Shown here in pieces: positions 49,126 through 58,770 of a DNA stretch of 64,000 bases (position 1 is the first letter of the stretch; each line of letters begins with the position of its first letter). The position numbers were made by a program, and so were the translations under genes. This DNA comes from Bacillota bacterium (GTDB lineage Bacteria > Bacillota > Clostridia > Acetivibrionales > DTU013), in contig JAFABI010000068.1 in assembly GCA_023426125.1 (NCBI GenBank), positions 62,001 to 126,000 of the forward strand, given 5' to 3'. A model generated the notes under the pieces. That model made no database searches. It saw only the letters and a program-made list of their open reading frames with translations, and was not told the DNA's origin.

Positions 49126-50157
49126 TTATTTCATGTTATAATATTTGACATACCAGTCCATAAACCTTTGCAAACCATCCTCTATCGGTGTTTGCGGCTT
49201 AAAGCCTACAGCCTCTTGCAGCAAATCCGTTGAAGCATAGGTTGCAGGGACATCCCCCGGCTTGATCGGTTCAAATATTTTTTCAAAAACCACTTCTCTC
49301 CCCAATGACCTGCTTAAAGCTTTCTCCAATGCTCCGATAAAATCCATCAGCTTCTCAGGGCTGTTGTTTCCGATGTTAAACACCTTATGCGGAACAGCGC
49401 CAATGGGTGGATTGCCCAAGAGCCGCTCAATCCCCTCAACGATGTCATCAACATAGGTGAAGTCCCGGTAAAGATCGTTTTTAAAATCACCGTTGTTGAA
49501 TATCCGGATTGGCTCATTTTTAAAATACTTATTTGTGAATGAAAAATATGCCATATCCGGACGGCCCATTGGGCCGTAAACAGTAAAAAAGCGCAAACCT
49601 GTAGCCGGAATCTTGTAAAGGTGGCTATAAGTATGCGCCATTAATTCATTGGATTTCTTTGTTGCTGCATAAAGTGATACGGGATTGTCTACAAAATCTG
49701 TTTCTTCAAAAGGCACTTTTTTATTGGCGCCATAGACCGAACTGGAGGATGCATATACAAGATGTTCTACCGGGCAATGCCTGCATGCTTCAAGAATGTT
49801 GAAAAATCCTATGATGTTGCTGTTGATGTAAACATCGGGATTCTCTATGGAGTACCGCACTCCCGCTTGAGCAGCCAGGTTCACTACGACATCAGGCCTA
49901 TACTCCTTAAAGGTATTTATAACCATCTCTTTATCAGAGATATCGCCTTTTATGAAACGAAATCGCTCAAAAGGCTTTAGTAATTCCAGGCGGGCATATT
50001 TAAGGTTTACATCATAATAATCATTGATATTGTCAATGCCGATTACCCTGCAGCCCTGCTCCAGTAACCTCCTTGATAAGAAGAATCCAATGAAGCCTGC
50101 TGCCCCGGTGATAAGATAAGTTTTACTCCTGTCCAACTGCCTGTTGTTTTCCGACAC
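49126..50157 (-). CDS. UDP-glucuronate 4-epimerase-like NAD-dependent epimerase
   Basis: 343 residues of the extended SDR family. TYLITGAAGFIGFFLSRRLL (NAD loop GxxGxxG), GIDNINDYYDVNLKYARLE, AAQAGVRYSIENPDVYINSN, YASSSSVYGANKKVPF and the catalytic YAATKKSNE are typical of CapI/LspL-like UDP-GlcA 4-epimerases, which convert UDP-glucuronate to UDP-galacturonate. The GTG start at 50157 has GGAGG with 9-nt spacing inside the end of the dehydrogenase gene, so the two overlap by 35 bases and are probably coupled. Dehydrogenase, epimerase and kinase form one uronate module. Confidence 0.92.
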   Translation of the reverse strand: MSENNRQLDRSKTYLITGAAGFIGFFLSRRLLEQGCRVIGIDNINDYYDVNLKYARLELLKPFERFRFIKGDISDKEMVINTFKEYRPDVVVNLAAQAGVRYSIENPDVYINSNIIGFFNILEACRHCPVEHLVYASSSSVYGANKKVPFEETDFVDNPVSLYAATKKSNELMAHTYSHLYKIPATGLRFFTVYGPMGRPDMAYFSFTNKYFKNEPIRIFNNGDFKNDLYRDFTYVDDIVEGIERLLGNPPIGAVPHKVFNIGNNSPEKLMDFIGALEKALSRSLGREVVFEKIFEPIKPGDVPATYASTDLLQEAVGFKPQTPIEDGLQRFMDWYVKYYNMK

Positions 50158-51529
50158 CTTTGATTACCTCCTCTTTTTGGTGACTCGACTTACCTGAGGA
50201 ACGCCTTCCCAGTTGTTCCCTTCCGATGGAATAATACTCCACGCCTGCTTCTCTCATGTCCTCCACCTTATATATATTCCTGCCGTCATAAACCAGAGGC
50301 GTTCTCATCAGCTTTTTATAATCTTTTGGCTTAACTGCTTTAATCTGTCCCCACTCGGTGAAGATAAAGCACACATTGGCCCCTTTTAAAGCCTCCTCTA
50401 CCTGTGAAACATATTTTATACTCCCTGTACCAGAATCACCTTCTGGATATCTGTACTTGAAATTCTCCGCTCCAACTGGGTCATAGGCAAAAACCTCCGC
50501 TCCACGTTCCAGCAGCAAAGGCACGTTTTCTAGGGAGGGAGCTTCTCTTAAATCATCTGTTCCCGGCTTAAATGTCAACCCCAACACCGCTACCTTAAGA
50601 CCGCTAAAGGTGATAAGCCTTTTGCAAGCTTTCCTATATAGGGTGGTCTTTTGATCCTTATTCACATCTATGGCCGCCTTTACAGTCCGCAGCTCATATC
50701 CGTGCTGTTTTGCAAGATACTCCAGTGCTTTGGTATCCTTGGGGAAACATGAGCCACCATAGCCTATGCCTGCGTTGAGAAATTTTGCGCCGATACGCTC
50801 ATCAAAGGACATACCTTTGGCAACATCCTGTATATCAGCACCTACCAACTCGCAGAGATTGGCAATGTCGTTCATGTAGGACAGCTTGAGTGCAAGAAAG
50901 TCATTGGACGCATATTTGATCATCTCTGCTGACCTTCTGCTGACAGAGACGATAGGAAGATTAAACGGCTCATAGATTTTCATGAGCATTTCTTTAGCCC
51001 ATTCACTTTCCGTACCGATGATTATTCTTGCTGCGTGGAGTGTGTCATGAACTGCAGAGCCCTGGGCCAGAAACTCGGGATTCGATGCCACTTCGACTCG
51101 TACATCATTGACCAGGAAATCATTAATGAACTGCTCTACCTTGTCATTTGTTCCGACCGGGACTGTTGATTTCACCACGACGAGACAATCTTTTTCTATG
51201 GTTTCGGCTATTTGCCGTGCAACTGTTGCTATATAAGAAAGATTGGCAGAACCGTCAGGCTGTTCGGGGGTACCAACACCAATGAAGATAGCGTCTGCAT
51301 CCTTATAAACAGATTGGTAATCAGTAGTATAATTTATCCTGCTAAAAGCATAATTTTTCCTCATTAAGTCTACTAAACCTGCTTCATAAATAGGTGAGAT
51401 TCCTCTCTTTAGAAGTTCTACTTTATTTTTGTCGACATCAACGCACATAACACTATGTCCAACTTCAGCAAAACATACTCCTGCAACCAAACCTACATAC
51501 CCTGTTCCTGCTACTGCAATTTTTACCAT
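50123..51529 (-). CDS. ugd: UDP-glucose 6-dehydrogenase
   Basis: 468 residues. MVKIAVAGTGYVGLVAGVCF (NAD loop), FIGVGTPEQPDGSANL, VVKSTVPVGT, EVASNPEFLAQGSAVHD, the catalytic cysteine in GYGGSCFPKD and VAVLGLTFKPGTDDLREAPS are all present. The enzyme oxidises UDP-glucose twice to UDP-glucuronate. GGAGG precedes the ATG. A C-terminal tail of about 35 mostly polar residues (GRRSSGKSSHQKEEVIKGVG) is unlike the family and overlaps the epimerase start. It is the first gene of the uronate module; the interval upstream is a decayed epimerase gene. Confidence 0.95.
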   Translation of the reverse strand: MVKIAVAGTGYVGLVAGVCFAEVGHSVMCVDVDKNKVELLKRGISPIYEAGLVDLMRKNYAFSRINYTTDYQSVYKDADAIFIGVGTPEQPDGSANLSYIATVARQIAETIEKDCLVVVKSTVPVGTNDKVEQFINDFLVNDVRVEVASNPEFLAQGSAVHDTLHAARIIIGTESEWAKEMLMKIYEPFNLPIVSVSRRSAEMIKYASNDFLALKLSYMNDIANLCELVGADIQDVAKGMSFDERIGAKFLNAGIGYGGSCFPKDTKALEYLAKQHGYELRTVKAAIDVNKDQKTTLYRKACKRLITFSGLKVAVLGLTFKPGTDDLREAPSLENVPLLLERGAEVFAYDPVGAENFKYRYPEGDSGTGSIKYVSQVEEALKGANVCFIFTEWGQIKAVKPKDYKKLMRTPLVYDGRNIYKVEDMREAGVEYYSIGREQLGRRSSGKSSHQKEEVIKGVGKQQAVGQE

Positions 51530-51649
51530 GCTTGATAGCCTCCAGTTGATTAAATAAAATATAAGTCTTTTTGGCTTGATATAATCCCATAAAACACTAT
51601 ATTTTTTTCAATCCTTATCCTGTTCAATTGATGAAATAAAAAAGAATAT

Positions 51650-52345
51650 CTAATATAACTTAATCTTTCTCCATACGATTTTATTTACAATTCCTATATA
51701 ACTCTGAATAATCTTTACTACCTTTGCCAACACATTTTCATTCGTATAATTTTATACAGGTAATCCGAAATTGCCATTCTCATTCATATATACCTCCGCA
51801 TCAACGGCTTGAGTACCTGTTCTATTGATGCCCGCTAGGATGAAGTTACCTTTGACAAGTGGTTCAGGTCGCTTGGTTGAAGTACGGATGCATACTGCCG
51901 GAAACGGTTTGCCGCTGAAAAGATAAAAACTCGATTCCTCCGGTAGTGGCAAAGGCGTTCATTTGCAGATTATTATAGTCGTGGAAACCGAGTAGCTTGT
52001 GTTGTATGACTCACCTGTCGAAAATAAAATTACGCTGTTCAATATACTTCTAGCTTCGTGGGTGACAAGAGTAAAGAATGGGCATATCATATTTTGGGGC
52101 CACGGCATGCACTGCGTTCATTAGGTAGAAAATTAGCTTCAGTATCGATGTGTTCATCACAGTGTGTAGACAGCAATATGTATTTATTCTTCTCAATTTC
52201 AAGTTTAGGTCTCTGCCCACAAATGACCATATCTGCAATCGTTAGTATTCTCCTTTGTAGGCTGCCCTGCACAATCCCCGTTTTGTCCAAAAAACGTATG
52301 ACTGATGAAAACTTGATATTGCTTACCCATATGTACCCCTCCTGA
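51650..52345 (-). pseudogene. Decayed UDP-N-acetylglucosamine 2-epimerase
   Basis: Three frames together spell the second half of a WecB/MnaA-type epimerase. KNKYILLSTHCDEHIDTEAN corresponds to the family's YILL(S/T)AHREEN(V/I)D. After a frameshift, VAPKYDMPILYSCHPRS. After stops, IEQRNFIFDR and VIQHKLLGFHDYNNLQMNAF. Then PEESSFYLFSGKPFPAVCIR and TSTKRPEPLVKGNFILAGI, and finally NVLAKVVKIIQSYIG. Several frameshifts and stops and a missing N-terminal half make it non-functional. It fills 51530-52378, where no intact gene exists. Confidence 0.88.
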
Positions 52346-52378
52346 GTTCAATTATCTCAAACTCGTAAACCTGCTATC

Positions 52379-53929
52379 TCAAGAATCACTTTTAAGTAAA
52401 TATAATCTCTGTCTAACCCAACTCTTTGCCTCTATAAATCTCTTGTCTTTATAGAAAAATAATAGGTACATAGCTACACTAATAATAGAAAAGAAAATAA
52501 GCCTTAAAACCATATATAATATGCTATACCCGGCTCCAGTTCCAAGCGGGACAAAAAAAGTAACAAGGTAGACTAGAAATCCTATAAGTAAGAATTTAAT
52601 CAAAAACATAAATTGTTCTTTTAGAGGTTCAAAAAAGCTGCCGCCGAAATAGTATTTGTATATATAGTAGTAAGCTAACGGTAGACCTACAAATAGAATT
52701 GATATTATGGTAGCAATAACTACTCCAAAAACCCCAAAGAGTCGGCACAGTACTACATTCAATACTAGATTTGTGAAAGATTCGATTACCCCCTTCCATC
52801 TACCATGCCACCAAAGTCCTGCTGCATCATAATATTGGCCAATCACATTCAGTGTTTTTTCCAAGAAAAAATACACAGAGATTGTGAGCATAACACCTTC
52901 AGAGAACAATAACTCTTCACCCACCCATAGGCGCATAAACGGCTGGTATAACGACACAAAACAACAAAAGCAAAAGCCCGCAATACTCATATATAAGAAG
53001 TTGATTATTTTCATGTCCTTTTCATTTTTTTCTTTAGAGTCCGTTACGATACTATTACCAACCCCCGCAGAAATTGCATTCATTAGAACAAGCATAAGTC
53101 CGGATACTGCGCTGCTAATATAATAATAATTGCTGTACACAGCGACCACCTGCAACCCAAGAAATGCGGAGATAACTATACTACCAAAAGCATTACGGCT
53201 CGCATAGGCTACTTTAGTCATTACTAATCCCTGAACGCGCTTTTTAATATCCGCTTTTAAAGCATCTCCAATACTTCCCTTGCAAAAATAGTGTGGGTAC
53301 ATTTTCTTGGAAAAGAAAGCATTTGTCAGATTAATTAATATTCCGAAAAATGGCTGTATAATGATATACGCGTAGTAGTGCTTAAAAAGAAACAAAGAAC
53401 CTATTTGAGCCAAATACATTCCTAGATTTGCTACTATTGATATCTTGCTTATAACATCGTTTCTTTGATGTGCAAACAACAAGCAACTTCTATACGCAAA
53501 CAACCAATAAGATATTGCCGTATTGGCTAAATAAATAAGAAATAAAACATGTAAGCTTATGTCACTAGGCACATTACCGCTAACTAATGTGCGTAAAAAG
53601 GGTATCAAACAAAGGCCAATCGCAGTAATAATTATGCCAATCCATCTATATGCCTTCTTATATAAATTCAGTAAAGCACAGATTAGCTTATCATCATTTT
53701 CAGCTATTGGCTTGTATATACTAAAAACAATTGCGCTTCCAATTCCCAACTCTGCTAAGTTCAATACACTTAAGATTGATGTAAACAGGCTGCTTAATCC
53801 TAAGTATTCAACCCCTAAAACTTTAATGATAATAGTTCGAACAACAAAAGGCATCAAAAGAATCACGCTTTTGCTAACAAGTCCCCATATACTATTGCTA
53901 ATTGCATTTTTTGTTCTCGCTAATCTCAT
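52379..53929 (-). CDS. Wzx-type polysaccharide flippase
   Basis: 516 residues with 12 to 14 helices. It opens RLARTKNAISNSIWGLVSKS and VVRTIIIKVLGVEYLGLSSL, then NLAELGIGSAIVFSIYKPIA, the normal entry of the MATE/MOP polysaccharide exporters. Wzx flips undecaprenyl-diphosphate-linked repeat units across the membrane for polymerisation. ATG at 53929 has AAAGG with 8-nt spacing; an earlier in-frame start adds unlikely residues. It lies within the AT-rich glycan block with a matching Wzy at 59903. Confidence 0.92.
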   Translation of the reverse strand: MRLARTKNAISNSIWGLVSKSVILLMPFVVRTIIIKVLGVEYLGLSSLFTSILSVLNLAELGIGSAIVFSIYKPIAENDDKLICALLNLYKKAYRWIGIIITAIGLCLIPFLRTLVSGNVPSDISLHVLFLIYLANTAISYWLFAYRSCLLFAHQRNDVISKISIVANLGMYLAQIGSLFLFKHYYAYIIIQPFFGILINLTNAFFSKKMYPHYFCKGSIGDALKADIKKRVQGLVMTKVAYASRNAFGSIVISAFLGLQVVAVYSNYYYISSAVSGLMLVLMNAISAGVGNSIVTDSKEKNEKDMKIINFLYMSIAGFCFCCFVSLYQPFMRLWVGEELLFSEGVMLTISVYFFLEKTLNVIGQYYDAAGLWWHGRWKGVIESFTNLVLNVVLCRLFGVFGVVIATIISILFVGLPLAYYYIYKYYFGGSFFEPLKEQFMFLIKFLLIGFLVYLVTFFVPLGTGAGYSILYMVLRLIFFSIISVAMYLLFFYKDKRFIEAKSWVRQRLYLLKSDS

Positions 53930-54023
53930 GTCAAAACCCTTTTCAATATCTTTACATACTACCACAATAAAGTGCCGTGTTTATCGCAACCGATACTATT
54001 TGCAAATAATCCGATTATCAGCT

Positions 54024-54872
54024 TTATCCAAAATATGAACTTAAATACTCACCAGCATCACACGCAATAATCTCTCCGGAAATACAATTAGATGCATTAC
54101 TCAATAAGAAAACCGCGACCTCTGCGATTTCCTCCGGTACAAAATATCGTTTCGATACAAGCCTATCAACATACAAATTGCCGGCCGCGTCAACCTTTGT
54201 CATATCAGATGCCGTAATTCCAGGGGCAATTCCGTTTACACGTATGCCCTTAGAATAAAATCTTCTTGATAACCCTCTTACTAGTGAGTTAATCGAAGCC
54301 TTTGTCAAACCGTATGGAATATCATCGCATTGAAATCCACGCTCAGACGAAATAAACAAAAGCGTTTTACTTACAGGACAGGCTTCAAAGTCTACATGTT
54401 TTAAAAAAGCCTGTGCCAAAAAATAGGATCCTTCTAGATTTGTTTTAAACTGTTTTTCAAAGTTTTCAATTGTTACATCAAGTATATTTTTTTCATGCAA
54501 TGAAATACCGGCATTAAATACCATACAGTCTATGTTACCTCCGAAAATCTGCAACGCATTTTCTATAAACATGTCGCTATTTTCTACATCAGTTACATCA
54601 TAAATAAAGTACTTACAATACTCACCTAACTCCTTCACTGCTGCCTGTAACTTTTCTTCATTTCTAGCAGCAATTAATACTTTAGCACCCTCCGATATGC
54701 ATTTTTTCGCTATTGCATATCCCAAGCCTCTATCGCCACCTGTAATTATAATTTTTTTATCTTTAAGAATCCCACCATAATTTATTTCGCTCAGCTGAAT
54801 AGTGACCTTAGGTACAAAAACATTCCTTTTTATTACGGAAGCAACCTGCCATAAAGTTTTTTTAATTGACAT
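54024..54872 (-). CDS. Short-chain dehydrogenase/reductase in the glycan locus
   Basis: 282 residues. The NAD(P) loop is TGGDRGLGYAIAKKC near residue 45. NAGISLHEKN is the NNAG-type strand, with the catalytic Ser in LLFISSERGF and YGLTK (Tyr-x3-Lys). PGITASDMTKVD follows. An N-terminal extension of about 35 residues precedes the Rossmann fold. The start lies directly after the stop of the TPP enzyme gene (54875), so the two are probably coupled. A role in reducing the product of the TPP enzyme is an inference by analogy with branched-sugar pathways. Confidence 0.85.
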   Translation of the reverse strand: MSIKKTLWQVASVIKRNVFVPKVTIQLSEINYGGILKDKKIIITGGDRGLGYAIAKKCISEGAKVLIAARNEEKLQAAVKELGEYCKYFIYDVTDVENSDMFIENALQIFGGNIDCMVFNAGISLHEKNILDVTIENFEKQFKTNLEGSYFLAQAFLKHVDFEACPVSKTLLFISSERGFQCDDIPYGLTKASINSLVRGLSRRFYSKGIRVNGIAPGITASDMTKVDAAGNLYVDRLVSKRYFVPEEIAEVAVFLLSNASNCISGEIIACDAGEYLSSYFG

Positions 54873-54874
54873 AC

Positions 54875-56623
54875 CTACCTACCCAATAAATTTCTAACAC
54901 GTTGTATATTTTGAACACCTACAGCATTCTTAACTTTTTGCTTTAAAGAATAATCTTGCACAACATTACGTATCTTTTGTAATGCCTCACTTTCCAGCTT
55001 AGATTCAGTAAATACCTCAAAAATTACAGATTTACTCCTATTTTCACCTGACACAAACTCATCACATACTGACAGAAACTCTTCCTTGCTTGACGCTTGG
55101 AAATAATCAAAGCCCAGGTCTTCTGCATAGTGGCGAACCAGACTCTTTGATTTGCTTCCATAGTGTCCGCTCGCAGCAATAAAGACATCTGCCTCTTCAC
55201 CAAAAAGAGTCGCCGGGTGACTATAGTTGCAGAACTCCGTACCTTTTCCGTTATTTATAAGCAATATGCGAATATTATTTTTAATGTGTCTATTTCCAAG
55301 GGAATTCATATCATAGAAGAAAGCCAAATCTCCAATGACACCAAAATATAGTTTGTCGATATTAGCCAATGATGCTCCAATAAGTGACGATAATCCGCCA
55401 TCTATTCCAAAACCACCAACATTAGAGTTTGAACACACACCATTTGGAAGATTAAAAAAGTTCCAGGATCTTAAACTGTTTAATATTCCAAAATGAATAA
55501 CTGAATTCTGTGGAATCATTGGCGATAGGTGCTTTGCAATCCAAATATTTGAAAAAGGTAACTCTGGAATCGAATTGTATATTTCCATATATCGGGCTTT
55601 GCATGATTTCAAAAAGCTATCACAAGAATTCCCACTTCTCTCCATATTAGCAGCTTCTACATATTTTTCAAAAAAATACTGTTCTGGCATCTCAAAGAAA
55701 TAGGATAGTCTACTAAATCTGTCCTGAATAGTTTCGCTTTCAGAAACACGCCATACCTCATTAACTGGTAATGTAAAGTAGTCTCCGGATACCTCTCCCA
55801 AATCTATCATAAGGTCAACAACTATTGTATCTTTTTTTAACTGTTCTTGGCTTGCCACAAGTGCATACACAACTTTATGCTCACCTGTGTAGTTGCTAGT
55901 ATTGTCACAAAAAACAACTGCATTGTACATTAAGCAAAACTTTTCTATTATATCGATTTGTTCTTGTTTCCATTTACTATGAGACCCAATATAAATTGCC
56001 ACATTTCTTTTCTCTTTAATTGGAGGAAAACAATCAAACGGAGAAACCCGTTTTATCATTCTAACCTTCGGTAACTCTCTTACAGAAAAATCGCAGCTGA
56101 AATTTGCAATCAAATTAACATGAACTGGACCTCCTCCATTTCTAGTCAATGCAGTCAAAGCTTGATTGGCCGAAAGAATGCATTTTCGTTCATCGTCGGA
56201 ATCTCTAATTTCTGGTAATGTAGTGCTCAATCGGAGTATATCTTTAGGTGTTGCTGTCATATCGATTACTTGCGGTATCAACTGGCCAGGTATCGCCTCA
56301 CGGTTAAGCAAAGTTACTACCAAAATGGGCAGTCTTCTATAGTATGCTTCAGTTAAACCAGACATATAGTTTCTTGAAGCCGTGGCGCCTGTGCAAGAAA
56401 TCACGACAGGTTCCCCAGATTCTTCTGCCATTCCACAAGCTATATACGCAGCAGATCTTTCATCTGGGGCAGAATAAACATCAAACCAATTATCATGCTG
56501 AATGCTGGCAGCAAAAAGTATGTTTGTGGTACCTGGTGAGATAATCACTCTCTTAATGCCATAGTCTTTCAAAAGAGAAATAAGAATTAATACATTTTCT
56601 TTGCAAGTATAGTTAATGCTCAT
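54875..56623 (-). CDS. Thiamine diphosphate-dependent enzyme, MenD/acetolactate-synthase-like
   Basis: 582 residues, the full three-domain ThDP length. The PYR domain shows VIISPGTTNILFAASI and APDERSAAYIACGMAEESG with the activating Glu. GGGPVHVNL ends the domain. The PP domain shows GDLAFFYDMNSLGNRHI followed by IRILLINNGKG, the GD-x(about 25)-NN metal/ThDP motif. The wording is closest to MenD, but the gene stands in a polysaccharide locus with no menaquinone genes. It is probably a carboligase or decarboxylase in making an unusual sugar or acidic substituent. The SDR gene follows immediately. Confidence 0.85.
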   Translation of the reverse strand: MSINYTCKENVLILISLLKDYGIKRVIISPGTTNILFAASIQHDNWFDVYSAPDERSAAYIACGMAEESGEPVVISCTGATASRNYMSGLTEAYYRRLPILVVTLLNREAIPGQLIPQVIDMTATPKDILRLSTTLPEIRDSDDERKCILSANQALTALTRNGGGPVHVNLIANFSCDFSVRELPKVRMIKRVSPFDCFPPIKEKRNVAIYIGSHSKWKQEQIDIIEKFCLMYNAVVFCDNTSNYTGEHKVVYALVASQEQLKKDTIVVDLMIDLGEVSGDYFTLPVNEVWRVSESETIQDRFSRLSYFFEMPEQYFFEKYVEAANMERSGNSCDSFLKSCKARYMEIYNSIPELPFSNIWIAKHLSPMIPQNSVIHFGILNSLRSWNFFNLPNGVCSNSNVGGFGIDGGLSSLIGASLANIDKLYFGVIGDLAFFYDMNSLGNRHIKNNIRILLINNGKGTEFCNYSHPATLFGEEADVFIAASGHYGSKSKSLVRHYAEDLGFDYFQASSKEEFLSVCDEFVSGENRSKSVIFEVFTESKLESEALQKIRNVVQDYSLKQKVKNAVGVQNIQRVRNLLGR

Positions 56624-56712
56624 CAGTAGTTCCCTGCCTTTATTTCAAGTCTACATTACCTTCCAATAATACGATTGTTGCACTTATAGGACTAAGCTGA
56701 TTTTAAAATCCT

Positions 56713-57903
56713 TTATGCAGTTGTTTGTTCCCTGTAAACAGTAGTTACCGCATTGCTTAGGTAGTTGTATGATTGTTCTCGTTCTTCTGATATTTTTTCT
56801 CTAATTACATTATTGTAGTCTATTGTGAAAAATTCATCAGTAAATTTTTCGTTTAAATCAATATATCTTTCTTCTTGCTCTACCATCCGCAAGATATTAA
56901 AAATACGCTCTTCGTTTGACTTCCATTCAGATTTATTATCTCGATGAACAACAACGAAAGGTATCTCTGAAATTAACGAAAATAAAAAACCATGAAAAGA
57001 ATTTGTAACAACAAAATCTGCATTAAAAAATAGTTCAACGAATTCTCCCGGTCCATATGCAGCACTGAAACCGCTTTCTAATTCAGACTTATATTCAGAT
57101 ACGTTCATAGGAATATATCGAATGTCCAAATCTTTCTTTTTTGCAATTTTTCTAATGTTTCTATTAATTGATTTTGGTGTTCCACCAAACATATAGCATA
57201 AGATATAATGTTTCTTTGGTTCTGTAGAAGAAAGAGACAACAGCGTTTTCCACTGCTCTTTCGTAAATAGTAAAGTTGGATCCAACGTTAACTCAGCACT
57301 CCTGTTTGTGGCTGACTTTACATAGTCAACACCCTCCTTTTCTCTGCATGACAAGAACCTAATCCCGTTAATATATGTAGCCATATTTTTGTGTAATACT
57401 TCAGAGAATTTTTCCGTGCCCGTTAAACTTGGAGCATAAGAAATTCTCTTCACTGGGTTTGCGAACTGTAAAAAATATGCTTCCAAATTCTGTCCAATAT
57501 TTGACCAAACCATATCACTGCCACAAATAAAACCCTTAAAGTCCTTATCAATTTGCTTAAGATCTTCCACACTACAAAGAGATTCTTCCCCAATGTGAAA
57601 GAATTCCTTTCTAAATCTCTCAAAAGCTTGCTGAACACCGTGCCTTGCAGCATCTGTTTTTTTTAATACAAATACACCAAAACCTATTTCTTTTAGTACA
57701 TTAAAGTAGTGTTTAAACGTTTTCTTTATTGCCTTTGGATTACTCAAACTATCATGAAATCTAAGAAACTCCGATGAATAACCCATTTTCGAAACGATTT
57801 CTTGAAGTGCAAATGCCTGCAATGCAGCCCCATAATTTTTTGCGGAGTAAAAAGTCATTATTCCAAAATCTTTTATTTCCTCTTTATTATTTATATTCTT
57901 CAC
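56713..57903 (-). CDS. Polysaccharide pyruvyl transferase family protein
   Basis: 396 residues. The N-terminus reads FGIMTFYSAKNYGAALQAFA, a common opening in this family; FKGFICGSDMVWSNIGQNLE, AYFLQFANPVKRISYAPSLT, LDPTLLF and FVVTNSFHGFLFSLISEIPF are the conserved blocks. The enzyme transfers a pyruvyl ketal from phosphoenolpyruvate to a sugar. The pyruvylated polymer could be the ligand of the SLH protein at 27821. It lies between the TPP enzyme and PIG-L genes on the same strand. Confidence 0.88.
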   Translation of the reverse strand: MKNINNKEEIKDFGIMTFYSAKNYGAALQAFALQEIVSKMGYSSEFLRFHDSLSNPKAIKKTFKHYFNVLKEIGFGVFVLKKTDAARHGVQQAFERFRKEFFHIGEESLCSVEDLKQIDKDFKGFICGSDMVWSNIGQNLEAYFLQFANPVKRISYAPSLTGTEKFSEVLHKNMATYINGIRFLSCREKEGVDYVKSATNRSAELTLDPTLLFTKEQWKTLLSLSSTEPKKHYILCYMFGGTPKSINRNIRKIAKKKDLDIRYIPMNVSEYKSELESGFSAAYGPGEFVELFFNADFVVTNSFHGFLFSLISEIPFVVVHRDNKSEWKSNEERIFNILRMVEQEERYIDLNEKFTDEFFTIDYNNVIREKISEEREQSYNYLSNAVTTVYREQTTA

Positions 57904-57933
57904 CTTCTTTCAAGTGCAAAACATTAAAGTCTT

Positions 57934-58770
57934 TTATATCGTTCTTAAATAATAAAAATCCTTTAGAAGTTTACGAGTCTCTGTAATGTTCTGTAATGCC
58001 GCATTAATTCTAGTTTTTTCGTCTTCCGTAAAAAGCATTTTTTCGTAGTCATGTTGCCACTTCTGTGCATCACTGACTACAAAAACTTCAGCAGCAAACG
58101 ATGAAGCAATTTTTCCATTTATGTGCTCATTATAAGCAAAACGCTTATACGGTATAACTACTTGTGTTTTATATATTTCTTCGAATACAGTCCATTTTTC
58201 TTTCCATTGATTTTTATCTAACGGAACACAGTGCGTCACCGCATCCGTAACTATCGGTAATGATACTTGATACATCGCTATCTGCAGTTTGCTATTCTTT
58301 AAGACATCCTGATATGCTTCAAGAGCTGTTTTTAAACATTGCATTACGGCAACGTGTTCTTCATGCCAGTCCATAAAGAATGGTACAAAAATTATATCTG
58401 GTCGCAATGATGTGATTAGTTTGGAAAGTTCTCCATCCTTGTCCTCGCCAATAGTCACCAAGTTCCTATTATATCTGGACGCAATACGTCCGAGCTCATT
58501 GACTCTAATTTCATGCATCTGCTTTGAGTCCCCACCCTGCATATCCATGTTGCATAAGGTCAAATCATTGTCATGCATCACAAATCGACTGCATCCAACC
58601 CATTCATCATCTGCATGAGGTATTAATATAAGTTTTTTCCCCTTTAAAGAATTTTGAATATTTGTGTTTGCAGTGATTGATTTTCTCTCACAACTTGCTT
58701 CTTTTTTCCAGTTCAAAATTTGAATACATCTTAGCAAGAAATGATAAACTTTCCTAAGTATATCTTTCAT
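57934..58770 (-). CDS. PIG-L family deacetylase
   Basis: 278 residues. LILIPHADDEWVGC (P-H-x-D-D-E zinc motif) and FFMDWHEEHVAV (H-x2-H) are diagnostic. Such enzymes remove N-acetyl groups from GlcNAc-type sugars on lipids or nucleotides. ATG at 58770 has GGAG with 7-nt spacing and overlaps the GT4 gene by 17 bases, so a start at 58806 is less likely. An N-terminal helix-like stretch (KVYHFLLRCIQIL) may tether it to the membrane. It is likely part of modifying the repeat unit. Confidence 0.88.
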   Translation of the reverse strand: MKDILRKVYHFLLRCIQILNWKKEASCERKSITANTNIQNSLKGKKLILIPHADDEWVGCSRFVMHDNDLTLCNMDMQGGDSKQMHEIRVNELGRIASRYNRNLVTIGEDKDGELSKLITSLRPDIIFVPFFMDWHEEHVAVMQCLKTALEAYQDVLKNSKLQIAMYQVSLPIVTDAVTHCVPLDKNQWKEKWTVFEEIYKTQVVIPYKRFAYNEHINGKIASSFAAEVFVVSDAQKWQHDYEKMLFTEDEKTRINAALQNITETRKLLKDFYYLRTI

